Origin: CAWBAT01 sp963810905
GTDB taxonomy: Bacteria > Acidobacteriota > Terriglobia > Versatilivoradales > Versatilivoraceae
NCBI GenBank assembly: GCA_963810905.1
Contig: CAWEPG010000005.1
Coordinates: 11,428-75,427, forward strand
Reading direction: 5' to 3'
DNA length: 64,000 nucleotides
In this document: piece by piece, positions 37,501-45,193 of the stretch
Layout: every line of letters starts with the position of its first letter
Position numbering within the stretch: the stretch's first letter is position 1
Translations under genes and position numbers: made by a program
Notes under the pieces: generated by a model
Databases searched by the model: none
What the model saw: the letters and a program-made list of their open reading frames with translations, nothing else
What the model was told of the DNA's origin: nothing

Positions 37501-38159
37501 TGAAGACCTTTGCAGGTCGTAGGCTTAGAGCTGAAGTTCAGGCACTGCCTAATCCAATCGCGATCGATGGGCCTTGGGAATTACAATTCCCTCCAGGTTG
37601 GGGTGCGCCGGAACGTGTGACCTTGGAGCAACTCATTTCCTGGACAGATCACCCAGATCCCGGAGTGAAATATTTCTCTGGGACAGCAGTTTACCGGAGG
37701 CAGTTTAATCTGCCTCCAACTAGGCTCGATCGGCAGCGCCGCTACGATCTGGATTTAGGACGTGTGTTCGTCATTGCACAAGTGAGCCTGAACGGTCGCG
37801 AGCTTGGCACTTTGTGGAAGCCGCCTTTCCTGGTGGATATCACAGATCACCTTCAGGGGGGCGTCAATGAGTTGGTCGTGAGCGTCGTCAACCTGTGGCC
37901 AAACCGGTTGATTGGCGATGAACAACTGCCGGAAGATTCCGAGTGGATACCCCCTTCGACTCCCAAGAACCTAACCCCACGTAATTATGGCGCAGTGCTG
38001 GCGGCCTGGCCAAAATGGTTTCTGGAACACAAACCCAGTCCCACAGGGCGGGTGACCTTTACGACCTGGAAACATTGGACCAAGGACGATCCACTCCTAG
38101 AATCTGGCCTGCTCGGCCCCGTCGTCATCCGACCTAAAGTCGTCGTGCCGATTTCGTAG
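34551..38159 (+). CDS. GH106-type alpha-L-rhamnosidase, exported
   Basis: 1202 residues. The N-terminus (MTFIYNRRWFLRNSTLWAM) is a Tat-like signal. The GH106 core opens PEAAWPWVYWVITDGTLTREGI, ADLEAMRRVGIRGVLYLE, then LGITLSMNNDGGYTGSGGPW, which is characteristic; LKMTHIDSWETGTQNWTPGF and GGGPFDDVAYAGYADLPMCE form the rest of the barrel. A discoidin-like insert (about 225-325) and a C-terminal galactose-binding-like beta domain (YRRQFNLPP, VFVIAQVSLNGRELGTLW) follow. It should cleave alpha-L-rhamnosyl units from plant or microbial polysaccharides in the periplasm. The length is usual for GH106. Confidence 0.9.
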   Translation: MTFIYNRRWFLRNSTLWAMAAPALPGLSSPNPLIQTEKVGGEQAGMLERAFLDPPEAAWPWVYWVITDGTLTREGITADLEAMRRVGIRGVLYLEVDLFVPKGPVRFLSPQWRELIQHTVKEATRLGITLSMNNDGGYTGSGGPWITPELSMQVMVWSETTLMGPKRFSGVLTQPKAVQNYYKDIVVLAFPTPQAEGERMAARSPKLTYGLDRKSFNANGLISGDPAAVTLLPPVEEGQSQVLNIDFPEPFTAQALTIALDPWNSEITGELEASEDGQHFKKIRPFRLRWPRSSVNFPEVTSRYYRIVMKGPSEEVDWLFRTFAKGFPLNEVELHSDLRLEDIPGKAAYMRQEVFSGEPAITAEKAVQRDQILDLSSKMDGAGRFNWEVPAGNWTVLRIGHTSTGKMNHPAPQESLGLECDKLSKKAIEVHFDGLMGKLLEDQAAIHGTALKMTHIDSWETGTQNWTPGFREEFLKRCGYDPLPYLPVLTGRAVGSREISERFLWDLRHTIANLLLENYAGHLRELSHQHGLTLSIEAYGGGPFDDVAYAGYADLPMCEFWSGKPFWWDLLMGWCKAMASAAHISGQSIVAAESYTAEPESAKWQAHPYRMKPLGDMAFTLGVNRFVFHRYCMQPWTDRLPGMTFGPFGVHYERTNTWWELSRPWHTYLARCQSLLQSGQFVADVAYLGSENSPTSFPSREAMDPPIPSGYDFDDIPPVVLLKQMTWSGGQFLLPSGMSYRILVLPPGRTMTPALLGKIQELVRVGATVVGPRPANSPSLTNYPHCDAEVQQMAAELWGDCDGVSITENRYGKGKIVWGKPLAEVLSGLSVQPDFSALEVKVGEEIRTIHRHKDGNDLYFVASGLPEARRFLCSFRVKGKRPELWWPDTGRMEPVIAFDERNGSTLVPLSLDPYGSVFVVFRKDREPLLERVISVRRNGVELSGLAPTPAPEIQLRHEPISISVNPADAAGFLIEVANPGNYELKTFAGRRLRAEVQALPNPIAIDGPWELQFPPGWGAPERVTLEQLISWTDHPDPGVKYFSGTAVYRRQFNLPPTRLDRQRRYDLDLGRVFVIAQVSLNGRELGTLWKPPFLVDITDHLQGGVNELVVSVVNLWPNRLIGDEQLPEDSEWIPPSTPKNLTPRNYGAVLAAWPKWFLEHKPSPTGRVTFTTWKHWTKDDPLLESGLLGPVVIRPKVVVPIS

Positions 38160-38183
38160 AGATAATGAAACGGAGAATGCCGA

Positions 38184-38295
38184 GTGGCGAAGGCATGCGC
38201 TGTTTGCATGTCTTCGATGAGAGTATCCAGGTAGCCACGGAGAATGCTTTCATCTCCGAGGGTGTTTACGATTGCAGCTTTCGGATTGTGGATTG
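38184..38295. repeat. 112-bp direct repeat, copy 1, with internal hairpin
   Basis: Identical over 112 bases to 38334-38445. Its left part holds an 11-bp stem with one G-U (CGAAGGCATGC / GCATGTCTTCG) around a 7-base loop. It begins 25 bases after the GH106 stop and could end that transcript or mark a mobile REP-like element. Confidence 0.9.
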
Positions 38296-38333
38296 TGGAT
38301 TCATAAAAGAATCTGGTAGCCACAACGCGTCGG

Positions 38334-38445
38334 GTGGCGAAGGCATGCGCTGTTTGCATGTCTTCGATGAGAGTATCCAGGTAGCCACGGAGAATGCTTT
38401 CATCTCCGAGGGTGTTTACGATTGCAGCTTTCGGATTGTGGATTG
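38334..38445. repeat. 112-bp direct repeat, copy 2, with internal hairpin
   Basis: Second exact copy, offset by 150 bases from the first; the 38 bases between the copies differ from either flank. A diverged relative of the hairpin part is at 40870-40902. The copy ends 11 bases before the stop of the RraA-like gene on the other strand. Confidence 0.9.
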
Positions 38446-38455
38446 GCGATTTAAA

Positions 38456-39358
38456 TCAGTTATCCTTCATTCGTAACTTCGACCCTTTTTGCTCCACCCA
38501 CTGGTTGAATTCCCCGATCATCTGCTTTGTCCACTTGCCGTCAATTTCTCCCGGTTTGTACTTCCCTTCTCGCAGCATCATGTGCCCCCACTCATCGACC
38601 AGGTGAGTCATTTGGGCCTCGTTGGCCACTTCGCCCGCGAGCTGGGGTGGGATAAAGACCAGACCTTCGACGTCACTCAGGACGATATCACCGGGCATTA
38701 CGGTCACCTGGCCAATTCGAATGGGCACATTCATACCAACCAGGGTTACGTCGCGCAAAGAGGAGGGGTCTGCAGCTCGCACAAAGACCCGCATGCCATT
38801 AATCTTAGAAATGCCTGTCTCATCACGCACAGCGCCATCCACAACAAGCCCCGTCTTGCTCCTGGCAAAAATCGAGGTTGCGAGGTTATCCCCCGCATAT
38901 GTACCGTCTTTAATTTTGCCAAAGAGATCCACCACTAGTACGTCACCAGGCTGAAGGGTATTGATGGGCCACGAATTCTGCGCCCCATTGCGTCCCTCTT
39001 GTTTGCCATGGTCATTGATCACCCCATTCAGGTCCGGCCGCAATGGCATGAAGACAGCGGTCACGACGCGGCCGACCAGGCGCTCCCCCGGATTGATGAC
39101 ATGCCAGCCACGTTCAAACTGATACTTGAAGTCGTGTGATTGAAGCGTCCCCCAGGCCTCCTCAGCATCCACGGATTTCAGCATCTCGAGAATCGAGTCC
39201 GGAACCTTCGGACGGCCATCCGGAAAACGCTCGCCCTGCCATTCACGGGTCAGTTCAATCCGTTGCTCCTTCGAAAACATGCCCAACTGTGCATAGATGG
39301 GACCCACTAAAATCAAAACTAGTACTAGGGAAAAAGCACACCGCTGCAGATTCTTCAT
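38456..39358 (-). CDS. Exported RraA-family protein
   Basis: 300 residues with a signal peptide (about 1-23, ending GPIYAQ). The RraA/HMG-aldolase fold follows: GRVVTAVFMPLRPDLNG, LQPGDVLVVDLFGKIKDG, GDNLATSIFARSKTGLVVDG with AVRDE, then GDIVLSDVEGLVFIPP. The Gly-Asp-x and Arg-Asp elements that hold metal and oxaloacetate-like substrates are present, so class II aldolase or decarboxylase activity is possible; RNase E inhibition is implausible for an exported protein. GGAG precedes the ATG. It is transcribed toward the repeats. Confidence 0.85.
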   Translation of the reverse strand: MKNLQRCAFSLVLVLILVGPIYAQLGMFSKEQRIELTREWQGERFPDGRPKVPDSILEMLKSVDAEEAWGTLQSHDFKYQFERGWHVINPGERLVGRVVTAVFMPLRPDLNGVINDHGKQEGRNGAQNSWPINTLQPGDVLVVDLFGKIKDGTYAGDNLATSIFARSKTGLVVDGAVRDETGISKINGMRVFVRAADPSSLRDVTLVGMNVPIRIGQVTVMPGDIVLSDVEGLVFIPPQLAGEVANEAQMTHLVDEWGHMMLREGKYKPGEIDGKWTKQMIGEFNQWVEQKGSKLRMKDN

Positions 39359-39771
39359 ATGATTTCTCCAAGATTGAAATAGGGGGACGGTGAAGGAAAG
39401 CCTTAAATTTGGGCCATTTAGATTATCAAGGTAATTTCAATTTAATGTTAATTTTGGCGTTTAAAACCTAAAGTAACACATAAAAATATTCTCCTCGTTT
39501 CGGCTTCGCATCTCACGCCACCCTTTCATCCGAAAAAAAGATGGTCCTAGAGTCAGGCGGATGAGAAGTTGGTCACTCTTCAACTCAATCGTCAATAATA
39601 TACACCGGAACCGCACGATTTTGGTAATTAGCGTTTCAGCCCTCGATTTGTCGATCAAGCCATCACTTCTTTGATGGAGTTGAAGCCCCAAATTACGATG
39701 TGATATGAGAGTTCACCTATTCGGCGTTGTGGTACTCTGAAACTGCGAGATGGTGGAGGGACTGATTCAAT
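39359..39771. other. Divergent intergenic region between RraA-like and UroD-like genes
   Basis: 413 bases, AT-rich near 39400-39480. It should hold promoters for both flanking genes. No RNA or repeat recognised; the ORF on the minus strand at 39461-39691 has no support. Confidence 0.35.
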
Positions 39772-40821
39772 ATGAAATGGTATGCCGGGCAGAATTTACC
39801 GAAGACCCATGCACGCCCCACTTTTTCCGAAGCATGGTTTCACCGCCACTATGGCATGACGTTCGGTAAAAGGTACTGCGGCGATCCAATTTTTCGCACC
39901 AAACAGGACCAGGAGGCTATTTGCTGGCTCTATGACCGATTTGGCCATGCTGGCATAGGCCAAAAAGGCCCTGCTCCACGACCCCATCTGGAAGTTTGCG
40001 GACACCGCTTGATGTCGGCCTTATTCGGGTGCGAGATTTTTTTCCAAGACGACCAAGCCCCGTCCTGCCGGCATCTATCCATAAACTCAGCCGCCGACAT
40101 TGCCGCGATCCCTAAGCCTGACCTGGCATCGAACCGCTGGGCAGAGGAGTTTTGCAATCAAGGGAAAATCCTTTTGGACCGCTATGGAGTTGTGGACGCA
40201 ACCATTAATCATGGGGGTCCGATTAACGTGGCATTGAGCGTCCTCGGCAGCGAGGCGCTCGCATACCTGGTGGAGGCGCCGGAAGTCATGGGCAGATTTC
40301 TGGAGATAATCTCGGATTTCATTATCGAGTGTTACGACAAGTTGACGGTTCAATTTAACCCAGAGATGGGAAGAGCCCGCAACATGTTTGCTGGTAACTG
40401 TCCGGTGATGATGCTTAGCCCCCGCACCTACAGGGAGACCGTCTTGCCGGCGGATCTGCATTTCCGCAAGCAAGTCCAGAAATTTGGTTTACACCACTGC
40501 GGCCGCATGGACCTGTATTTGGAAGAGTACAAGAAACTTCGACCAATTGAGTTTATTGAGGTTGGCTGGGGCAGTAACGTTGCTGCCGTTCGCAACGCAT
40601 TCCCAGACGTTACACTGGATCTCATGATCAATGTCTACGACCTGCAAAACATGTCGCGCACAATGCTGCGTGAGACTGTTTCAATCATGGTCCAACAAGC
40701 GGCGCCCATTTCAGCTATTCGAGATATCTGGGTTGCAGACATCGGCCCAGACGTTTCAGATGAAAAGGTTTTGGATTTCATCGAAGCGGTAGATTCGGCA
40801 ATATTGTCTGCACAGAATTGA
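39772..40821 (+). CDS. UroD-family methyltransferase-like protein
   Basis: 349 residues. It shares the uroporphyrinogen-decarboxylase fold: GGPINVALSVLG, FAGNCPVMMLSPRTYRE, LHHCGRMDLYLEEYKKL with His and Cys at the putative zinc site, and a C-terminal SAIRDIWVADIGPDVSDEKV. It is shorter and more diverged than the operon protein at 14733. In this class some members are corrinoid methyltransferases, but no carrier or activator is next to it. GAGGGA lies upstream of the ATG. Isolated gene. Confidence 0.75.
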   Translation: MKWYAGQNLPKTHARPTFSEAWFHRHYGMTFGKRYCGDPIFRTKQDQEAICWLYDRFGHAGIGQKGPAPRPHLEVCGHRLMSALFGCEIFFQDDQAPSCRHLSINSAADIAAIPKPDLASNRWAEEFCNQGKILLDRYGVVDATINHGGPINVALSVLGSEALAYLVEAPEVMGRFLEIISDFIIECYDKLTVQFNPEMGRARNMFAGNCPVMMLSPRTYRETVLPADLHFRKQVQKFGLHHCGRMDLYLEEYKKLRPIEFIEVGWGSNVAAVRNAFPDVTLDLMINVYDLQNMSRTMLRETVSIMVQQAAPISAIRDIWVADIGPDVSDEKVLDFIEAVDSAILSAQN

Positions 40822-40869
40822 TGGCTTATTTGAACTGTGGCTTTAAGTGGCGTCGGACAACCCCGCCAA

Positions 40870-40902
40870 GTGGCGAAGACATGCGCGGTTTGGGCGTCTT
40901 CG
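40870..40902. repeat. Diverged copy of the hairpin repeat
   Basis: Starts GTGGCGAAGACATGCGC and ends GTCTTCG, with a perfect 7-bp dyad CGAAGAC/GTCTTCG. It matches the left part of the 112-bp repeats at 38184 and 38334 with several substitutions and lies 49 bases after the UroD-like gene stop. Confidence 0.65.
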
Positions 40903-41133
40903 AAGTGCTCGTAGCGCAAAGTCGATTCTGAATTCTGCGGCCTTTTCTTGAACACAAGCCACAGATCTGGAAGGCCGCTCTGCGCTACAGTCTTTCTTGG
41001 CAAAACCAGAGCGGGGGGACCTGTTAATAATTGTCAGTCCACGCTTAACCCATTAAACGAAAACTCCTGAAAAGCCGATAGAAAGGTCATTAGTTTTAAC
41101 TGTTCTCGGTCGGTAATCAAGGGAGAGCAACAT

Positions 41134-41502
41134 ATGAGAGCCCAAGCTTGGCATGGCGAAGACATCGATAATGCGATAAGAGCGTTTGTGGACCGGCGCC
41201 GAAAAAGGCGTGTCCAGGTAAGTGTTTCCATAATCGTCAGAGGACTGGACAGATTTGGGAACCGATATGAAGAAACCACCCAGTCTATTAATTTCTCAGC
41301 GGGAGGCACCTGTTTCTTCCTAAAACAGCGAATCCGGGTAGGTACGACGGTAGCACTAGGGATTACACTTCCGACTGATTTAAAGACTTACAACACAACC
41401 GGACAAGTAACCAGGGTAGAGGCTGGGCAAGGAGTTCTCGGATTCAAATACGGCATTCGATTTACTCACAAACAGAGAAGCAGGGATATTCAGTGGAAGT
41501 AG
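41134..41502 (+). CDS. PilZ-domain protein
   Basis: 122 residues. The PilZ c-di-GMP site is visible as an Arg-rich stretch with R-x3-R (RRRKRRVQVS, residues 21-30) followed by N53-F-S55-A-G-G58 (N/D-x-S-x-x-G). The remaining beta-barrel includes VTRVEAGQGVLGFKYGIRF. It should be a c-di-GMP receptor without an effector domain. GGGAGAG lies upstream of the ATG. A diguanylate cyclase is encoded 5 kb away at 46283, but no direct link is shown. Confidence 0.88.
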   Translation: MRAQAWHGEDIDNAIRAFVDRRRKRRVQVSVSIIVRGLDRFGNRYEETTQSINFSAGGTCFFLKQRIRVGTTVALGITLPTDLKTYNTTGQVTRVEAGQGVLGFKYGIRFTHKQRSRDIQWK

Positions 41503-41748
41503 AATGACTGATTGGGTTTCTAATTTTCCAGGAACGGAATTCTATTGTCAGCCATTGACTCGGGTGGTTGAATTCTCATGGGATTAGCTTTCTGCCCGCA
41601 ACTTTATCAGTCCGAGCAGGAGTCGCAGAGTCGGCACGAAGGTTTTAGCAGGAAATGGGTTCAGGCGGCGAATTCACAGAATTGATTGCCGTTTCGGTTG
41701 GAACCTGGAGCGATACTTGATAGTCATGTGTGCTATGAGAAGAATCAG

Positions 41749-41937
41749 ATGACGGAATCGCTTTCACTGAGCTGTCCGTACTGCGGCGAAGCCGTGGAGC
41801 TTGACATTGATGAGAGCGGCGGAAGCCGCCAAACATACGTGCAGGATTGTCCGGTGTGTTGCCGCCCGTGGCAGGTCGACGTTACCCGCGATCGTGAAGG
41901 CAGTTGGAACGGAACCCTACGGACAACAGACGAGTAG
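41749..41937 (+). CDS. CPXCG-motif cysteine-rich zinc-ribbon protein
   Basis: 62 residues from the ATG at 41749; the frame upstream to 41686 is not needed for this family. The pattern is CPYCGEAVELDID, then DCPVCCRPWQV, a four-Cys zinc ribbon. Members are small proteins of unknown role found across many phyla. The length matches the family. It converges with the frameshifted radical SAM gene on the other strand. Confidence 0.85.
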   Translation: MTESLSLSCPYCGEAVELDIDESGGSRQTYVQDCPVCCRPWQVDVTRDREGSWNGTLRTTDE

Positions 41938-41982
41938 CAAACGAAAGAGTCGCCCGATCTGCCCTCCTTCCCCCTGGCAAGT

Positions 41983-42955
41983 TTACCGACTAAAATGAGC
42001 CGCAATCTTACCGATTTTGGCAGATGTGTGGAAGATCCTTCCCACGGAGATCCCGACTGGAAGTTGGTGATGAGCGACAGCAGCCAATGCCATGGACGCC
42101 ATGCAGCCGCAACGCGAACAGTCGGGGTCTCCGCCAAACTGGCAAGGCGAGATCTTGGTTTTCAAATCAGCGGAGACATTGAGAGTGGTGCGGGAAAATA
42201 GGCACTCATCCGGTGAACTCGGAGGATGGGTAAACTCGCGGAGTGTCCCTTCACCCATGTCCAACTTGGGGAACAGGCGGCGCAATCGAACTAAGTCTTC
42301 GACTGCTTGAAAGCGCTCTTTGGATGAGAGGCATTCCGGATCGGAAGCCCCTTTCTGGGGTGTAAACATGCTCATCCAAATCTTCCGGATCTCGACTCGC
42401 GGACACCAGTACTGGAGGAACTCTTCGAGGTATCCCGCTCGCTTCATCATTTGACTCGTGATCGTGCAGTGAACAACAACTCTCTGGCCCGCGATATTCT
42501 TGAGAATCCTCTCGTACGTAGCCGGACTTCTTCGCACATCATGCTCTGGCTGGAGCCCATCAATCGAAACCACGACATCTAATCCCGGCATTTTGGCCCA
42601 CGCTTCGGGTAATGGCCTGAAGGCGCTGGTAACCAATTGCACAAAGACACCCATCGAATTGAAGTTTGGGCAACAGGATTTCCATTTCACGGAAACGCAC
42701 AAGGGGATCACCACCAACAATCGACAGATGCACCGGCCGATATCGCCGTATAAGGGATAGGACACCCGCAATGAGCGCTTCGCCTTGAAAATCACTTAAC
42801 TGTCGTAAGTTAAGACTATCCCCCAGATGGCCGTCTTCGTAGGCATAACAGCCCGGACAACGCAAAGGGCATTCACGTGTTACTTCAATGGAGAGTGTGG
42901 GATAGCGTCCTGTAAGGATTTTTCCCCAAGCATGTAACACTTCGCCTGTATTCAT
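41983..42955 (-). pseudogene. Radical SAM protein gene with one frameshift
   Basis: The N-terminal part (42955 to about 42662) has the cluster motif RECPLRCPGCYAYEDGHLG and SIVGGDPLVR. The reading then passes to another frame near 42662, where one extra base separates REMEILLPKL from NSMGVFVQLVTSAFRP; the second part has VVVSIDGLQPEHD, HCTITSQMM and a Cys-rich end (SPCQFGGDPDCSRCGC) that could bind an auxiliary cluster. Full length would be about 320 residues. Everything except the one-base shift looks functional, so a sequencing error is possible. The product is unknown; it starts with ATG at 42955. Confidence 0.75.
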
Positions 42956-43036
42956 GGAGCAATGCTGACTTGAATTTGCCTGAGTGTCAATGGCGTATCT
43001 GTTGGAAGAACGTCACACCAAGCCGCCAGGGCCAGT

Positions 43037-43339
43037 TCATCTCTTACCCGACATAGTTTGAAGGATAGACCTGGTGGATTCAATATCAAATGCCCTCAGA
43101 GTCTGTGTCCGGACCGCGCCCTTGGACCCCAGTTGGTAGAGCAGAGCTGCCGCCTTCTCGTCGTCTGGGGCTTCGAAGATGAGCACCCCATCGTAACTGC
43201 CCAGCGTCCAGTACATCCCGGTGATCCGGGCGCCAAATCTGGCGGCCTCATCGCGGAACTTGGAGGCGCGAGCAACGGATTCATCAATGTGTGTTTCGCC
43301 CAGCTGGGTCTCTGTAATCAATGCTATGAATGTCGCCAT
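43037..43339 (-). CDS. GYD-domain protein
   Basis: 100 residues from the ATG at 43339, which has AAAGGA upstream; the upstream frame to 43396 is unlikely. The domain is a ferredoxin-like alpha/beta barrel with the naming motif in GSYDGVLIFEAPDDEKA and an N-terminal TFIALITETQLGE. Members are small dimeric proteins of unknown role. It lies upstream of the radical SAM gene on the same strand. Confidence 0.9.
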   Translation of the reverse strand: MATFIALITETQLGETHIDESVARASKFRDEAARFGARITGMYWTLGSYDGVLIFEAPDDEKAAALLYQLGSKGAVRTQTLRAFDIESTRSILQTMSGKR

Positions 43340-43824
43340 GATGTTGTCCTTTCGGTTTTTGATTCTATCTTTTCCATCATTCTCAGTTTTTTTCACCGCC
43401 GACCACTTGAATTGTCAGCTGCTGTTGTGCAAGATTATATCCCACAAAACGGAATCCTTTGCTCAGCCTGAAGAACCACTCTAGGCCGGATATCGATACG
43501 GTTACCAGATTCAGTCCCCCCGCCGACTCTTGGTTTCGATTTCATCATACAACGGAATGATCGGGATCGGCACAATGACCTGAAAAGTGAGTTTGAGGGC
43601 AGCAATTACAGTCACGCGCATTTGTTCATCGAGACAGACATGGATGGCTTCTAGGTTCTTGCGAGTCACGTCTGTGCTTACGCCGGCGGTGAAACGCCTC
43701 TCCAAAATCTCTCAATCGAATACGGTTCATCGACCTACAAACAGCAAGCCTCACTGTTTGTGGATCTGTGCTCATCTGAGGGGTAGCCGCACCTTGGAAC
43801 AAGCAATAGGAATTTTATGTTAGA

Positions 43825-43869
43825 TGGTACGCCCGGCAAGATTCGAACTTGCGACCCCCTGATTCGTAG
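43825..43869 (-). repeat. tRNA-Arg-like 3' half, att site copy 1
   Basis: On the minus strand it reads as the 3' part of a tRNA: loop end CTACGAA, T-arm GCAAG-TTCGAAT-CTTGC, acceptor CGGGCGT, discriminator A and CCA. The 5' half (D-arm, acceptor 5' strand) is absent. It is identical over 45 bases to 55799-55843. Best fit is tRNA-Arg(ACG). Sequence diverges inside the anticodon loop, as at tyrosine-recombinase att sites. Confidence 0.8.
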
Positions 43870-43995
43870 TTCGTTTTGTGAGTTGTGACCGAGTGTTATC
43901 GAGTGCGCTGGAATCCACTTGGGGCAAGGGTTTCAGCGCTTTCTTATTTACTCCATATCACGGTGTAATCGAGTGTCTCACTCGGTGTTCCAAGG

Positions 43996-44023
43996 GGGGT
44001 TACGGTACAAACGACAGTACAAA
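43996..44023. repeat. Att-associated motif, copy 1
   Basis: 28 bases (GGGGTTACGGTACAAACGAC then AGTACAAA) match 52768-52795 at 25 positions; a weaker relative with 5' extension is near 53106-53148. GTACAAA occurs twice in it, as expected of an arm-type recombinase site, but no function is shown. Confidence 0.5.
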
Positions 44024-44219
44024 AGAATTCGCGGGAACATGGGTGGAGTACCATCTAAAATGGGTCCCCCGCTTGGCGGTTAAGGGAGTCGAATTCCACC
44101 TCCTTAGTACACATTTGAGGAGGCACAATCCCTCCACATCGCTTGGACAAATAGTAATCCAACCGCTGTTCTATCCGGCAGGCTTCTCCGTCCCAAAAGA
44201 AGCGATCCCAATAGAAATA

Positions 44220-44333
44220 GGCTATCGCTCCCCGCCTGGTGAACGAGGTCCTCCCAGTCTCTCGACACTCTTGGGTGATTATCCCGTCCCGCACCCACTT
44301 CCTAACATAAAGAGGCTTCTTGGGAGGGATTAA
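44220..44333 (+). pseudogene. C-terminal gene remnant, copy 1
   Basis: Encodes YRSPPGERGPPSLSTLLGDY and ends KRLLGRD. The same sequence in diverged form (RSLTSERAPPSLSTLVGDF, ending SLLGKK) is at 62746-62856. Its 5' part to 43878 is open but unconvincing. The parent gene is unknown; an integrase-associated ORF is possible because copy 2 lies downstream of an integrase scrap. Confidence 0.5.
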
Positions 44334-44363
44334 CCCTTAATAAGATTCTCCCCTCACTACTAG

Positions 44364-44407
44364 CAGAACCTTTCGGCTCCCACACAAAGTTAGAATGAAT
44401 CGCTCCC
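44364..44407. repeat. 44-bp repeat, copy 1
   Basis: Matches 63044-63087 at 41 of 44 positions (GGCTCCCACACAAA and TTAGAATGAATCGCTCCC are shared). It follows the C-terminal remnant here as it does at the second locus, so both loci derive from one ancestral segment. Confidence 0.8.
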
Positions 44408-44695
44408 AAATCAGAAACGACGGCGATTGATAGCACTTGGACTGCGTAACCATTCACAAGTGACTATGGGGGCAACCCACACTTCTGACTGCATAAGCCT
44501 TCCACCTTCTCATTTCGACTATTCGGCACAATCATTCCCATCTTCATTCCATTTCTGGTAACTAAGAGTCTGGTTAACCAAGCAGTCTGTCTGAAAAACT
44601 CGGACAGCAAAACGCAGTACCGCCCGTCCGGCCAAGCGGGAAGGACACAAATGAGTGAGAATTTAATTTCAAATATATCAAAGGATGAGACTCCA

Positions 44696-45193
44696 ATGAA
44701 AAAAGCGTATGTGATGTTATGTCTAATGCTGTTTGTTTCTCCGTTGTTTGCCGATGACCTTGATACGGCTGTGCGCTGGAAGAGCATCGTGGGGGTGATC
44801 ACTGCCGCGAATACTGATAACCCTGTAGGGAATATTCACAGCGGAACTGCAGCTTGGTCCGTGCGAAGCGGTCAGGCTCTCGTCAACCTCGCGACCAAAG
44901 ATGTCTTTTTCGAAGTCGAGGGACTTGTCTTCAATGGGACGATTTTCAGTGGCACACCGGGCCCTGTCACTGCGGTGACTGGTACACTGGTATGCAACGA
45001 CGCGTCTCAGACCACCTTTGACACGCCGATCGTGACCCTCGACGGGCATGGTAACGCCCAATTTGCGGGTCATGTCGCTAACATCCCGTTTTCATGCCCC
45101 AATCCAAACTTCCTTGTGCGCGTTGCGGCTCCAACGGGCGCTGCCGGCCGCTGGCTTGCCACTGGGGCGGTACGTACTACCGGGAGTAATTAG
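44696..45193 (+). CDS. Exported hypothetical protein
   Basis: 165 residues from the ATG at 44696, which has AAAGGATGAG upstream. Residues 1-20 are a clear signal peptide (KKAYVMLCLMLFVSPLFA). The mature part is rich in beta-type residues (VFFEVEGLVFNGTIFSGTPG, GHGNAQFAGHVANIPF) with two Cys that could form a disulphide. No catalytic motif is seen. It probably is a secreted or periplasmic beta-sandwich protein. It lies in the first integrated segment and is transcribed alone. Confidence 0.75.
   Translation: MKKAYVMLCLMLFVSPLFADDLDTAVRWKSIVGVITAANTDNPVGNIHSGTAAWSVRSGQALVNLATKDVFFEVEGLVFNGTIFSGTPGPVTAVTGTLVCNDASQTTFDTPIVTLDGHGNAQFAGHVANIPFSCPNPNFLVRVAAPTGAAGRWLATGAVRTTGSN

Larger units (their letters stand above)
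43340..44695. other. Gene-poor island boundary
   Basis: It holds the first tRNA-Arg-like fragment (43825-43869), a motif shared with the other att sites (43996-44023), a C-terminal gene scrap (44220-44333) and a 44-bp repeat (44364-44407). The ORF at 43511-43705 (minus) has no ribosome binding site or motif. The region looks like a stack of integration scars. Confidence 0.6.

Noticed and set aside
39461..39691. ORF on the minus strand between RraA and UroD-like genes
   Set aside because: No ribosome binding site, no motif, and it lies in a divergent promoter region.
43511..43705. 64-residue ORF before the first att copy
   Set aside because: Its start would be TTG without a ribosome binding site and it has no recognised motif.
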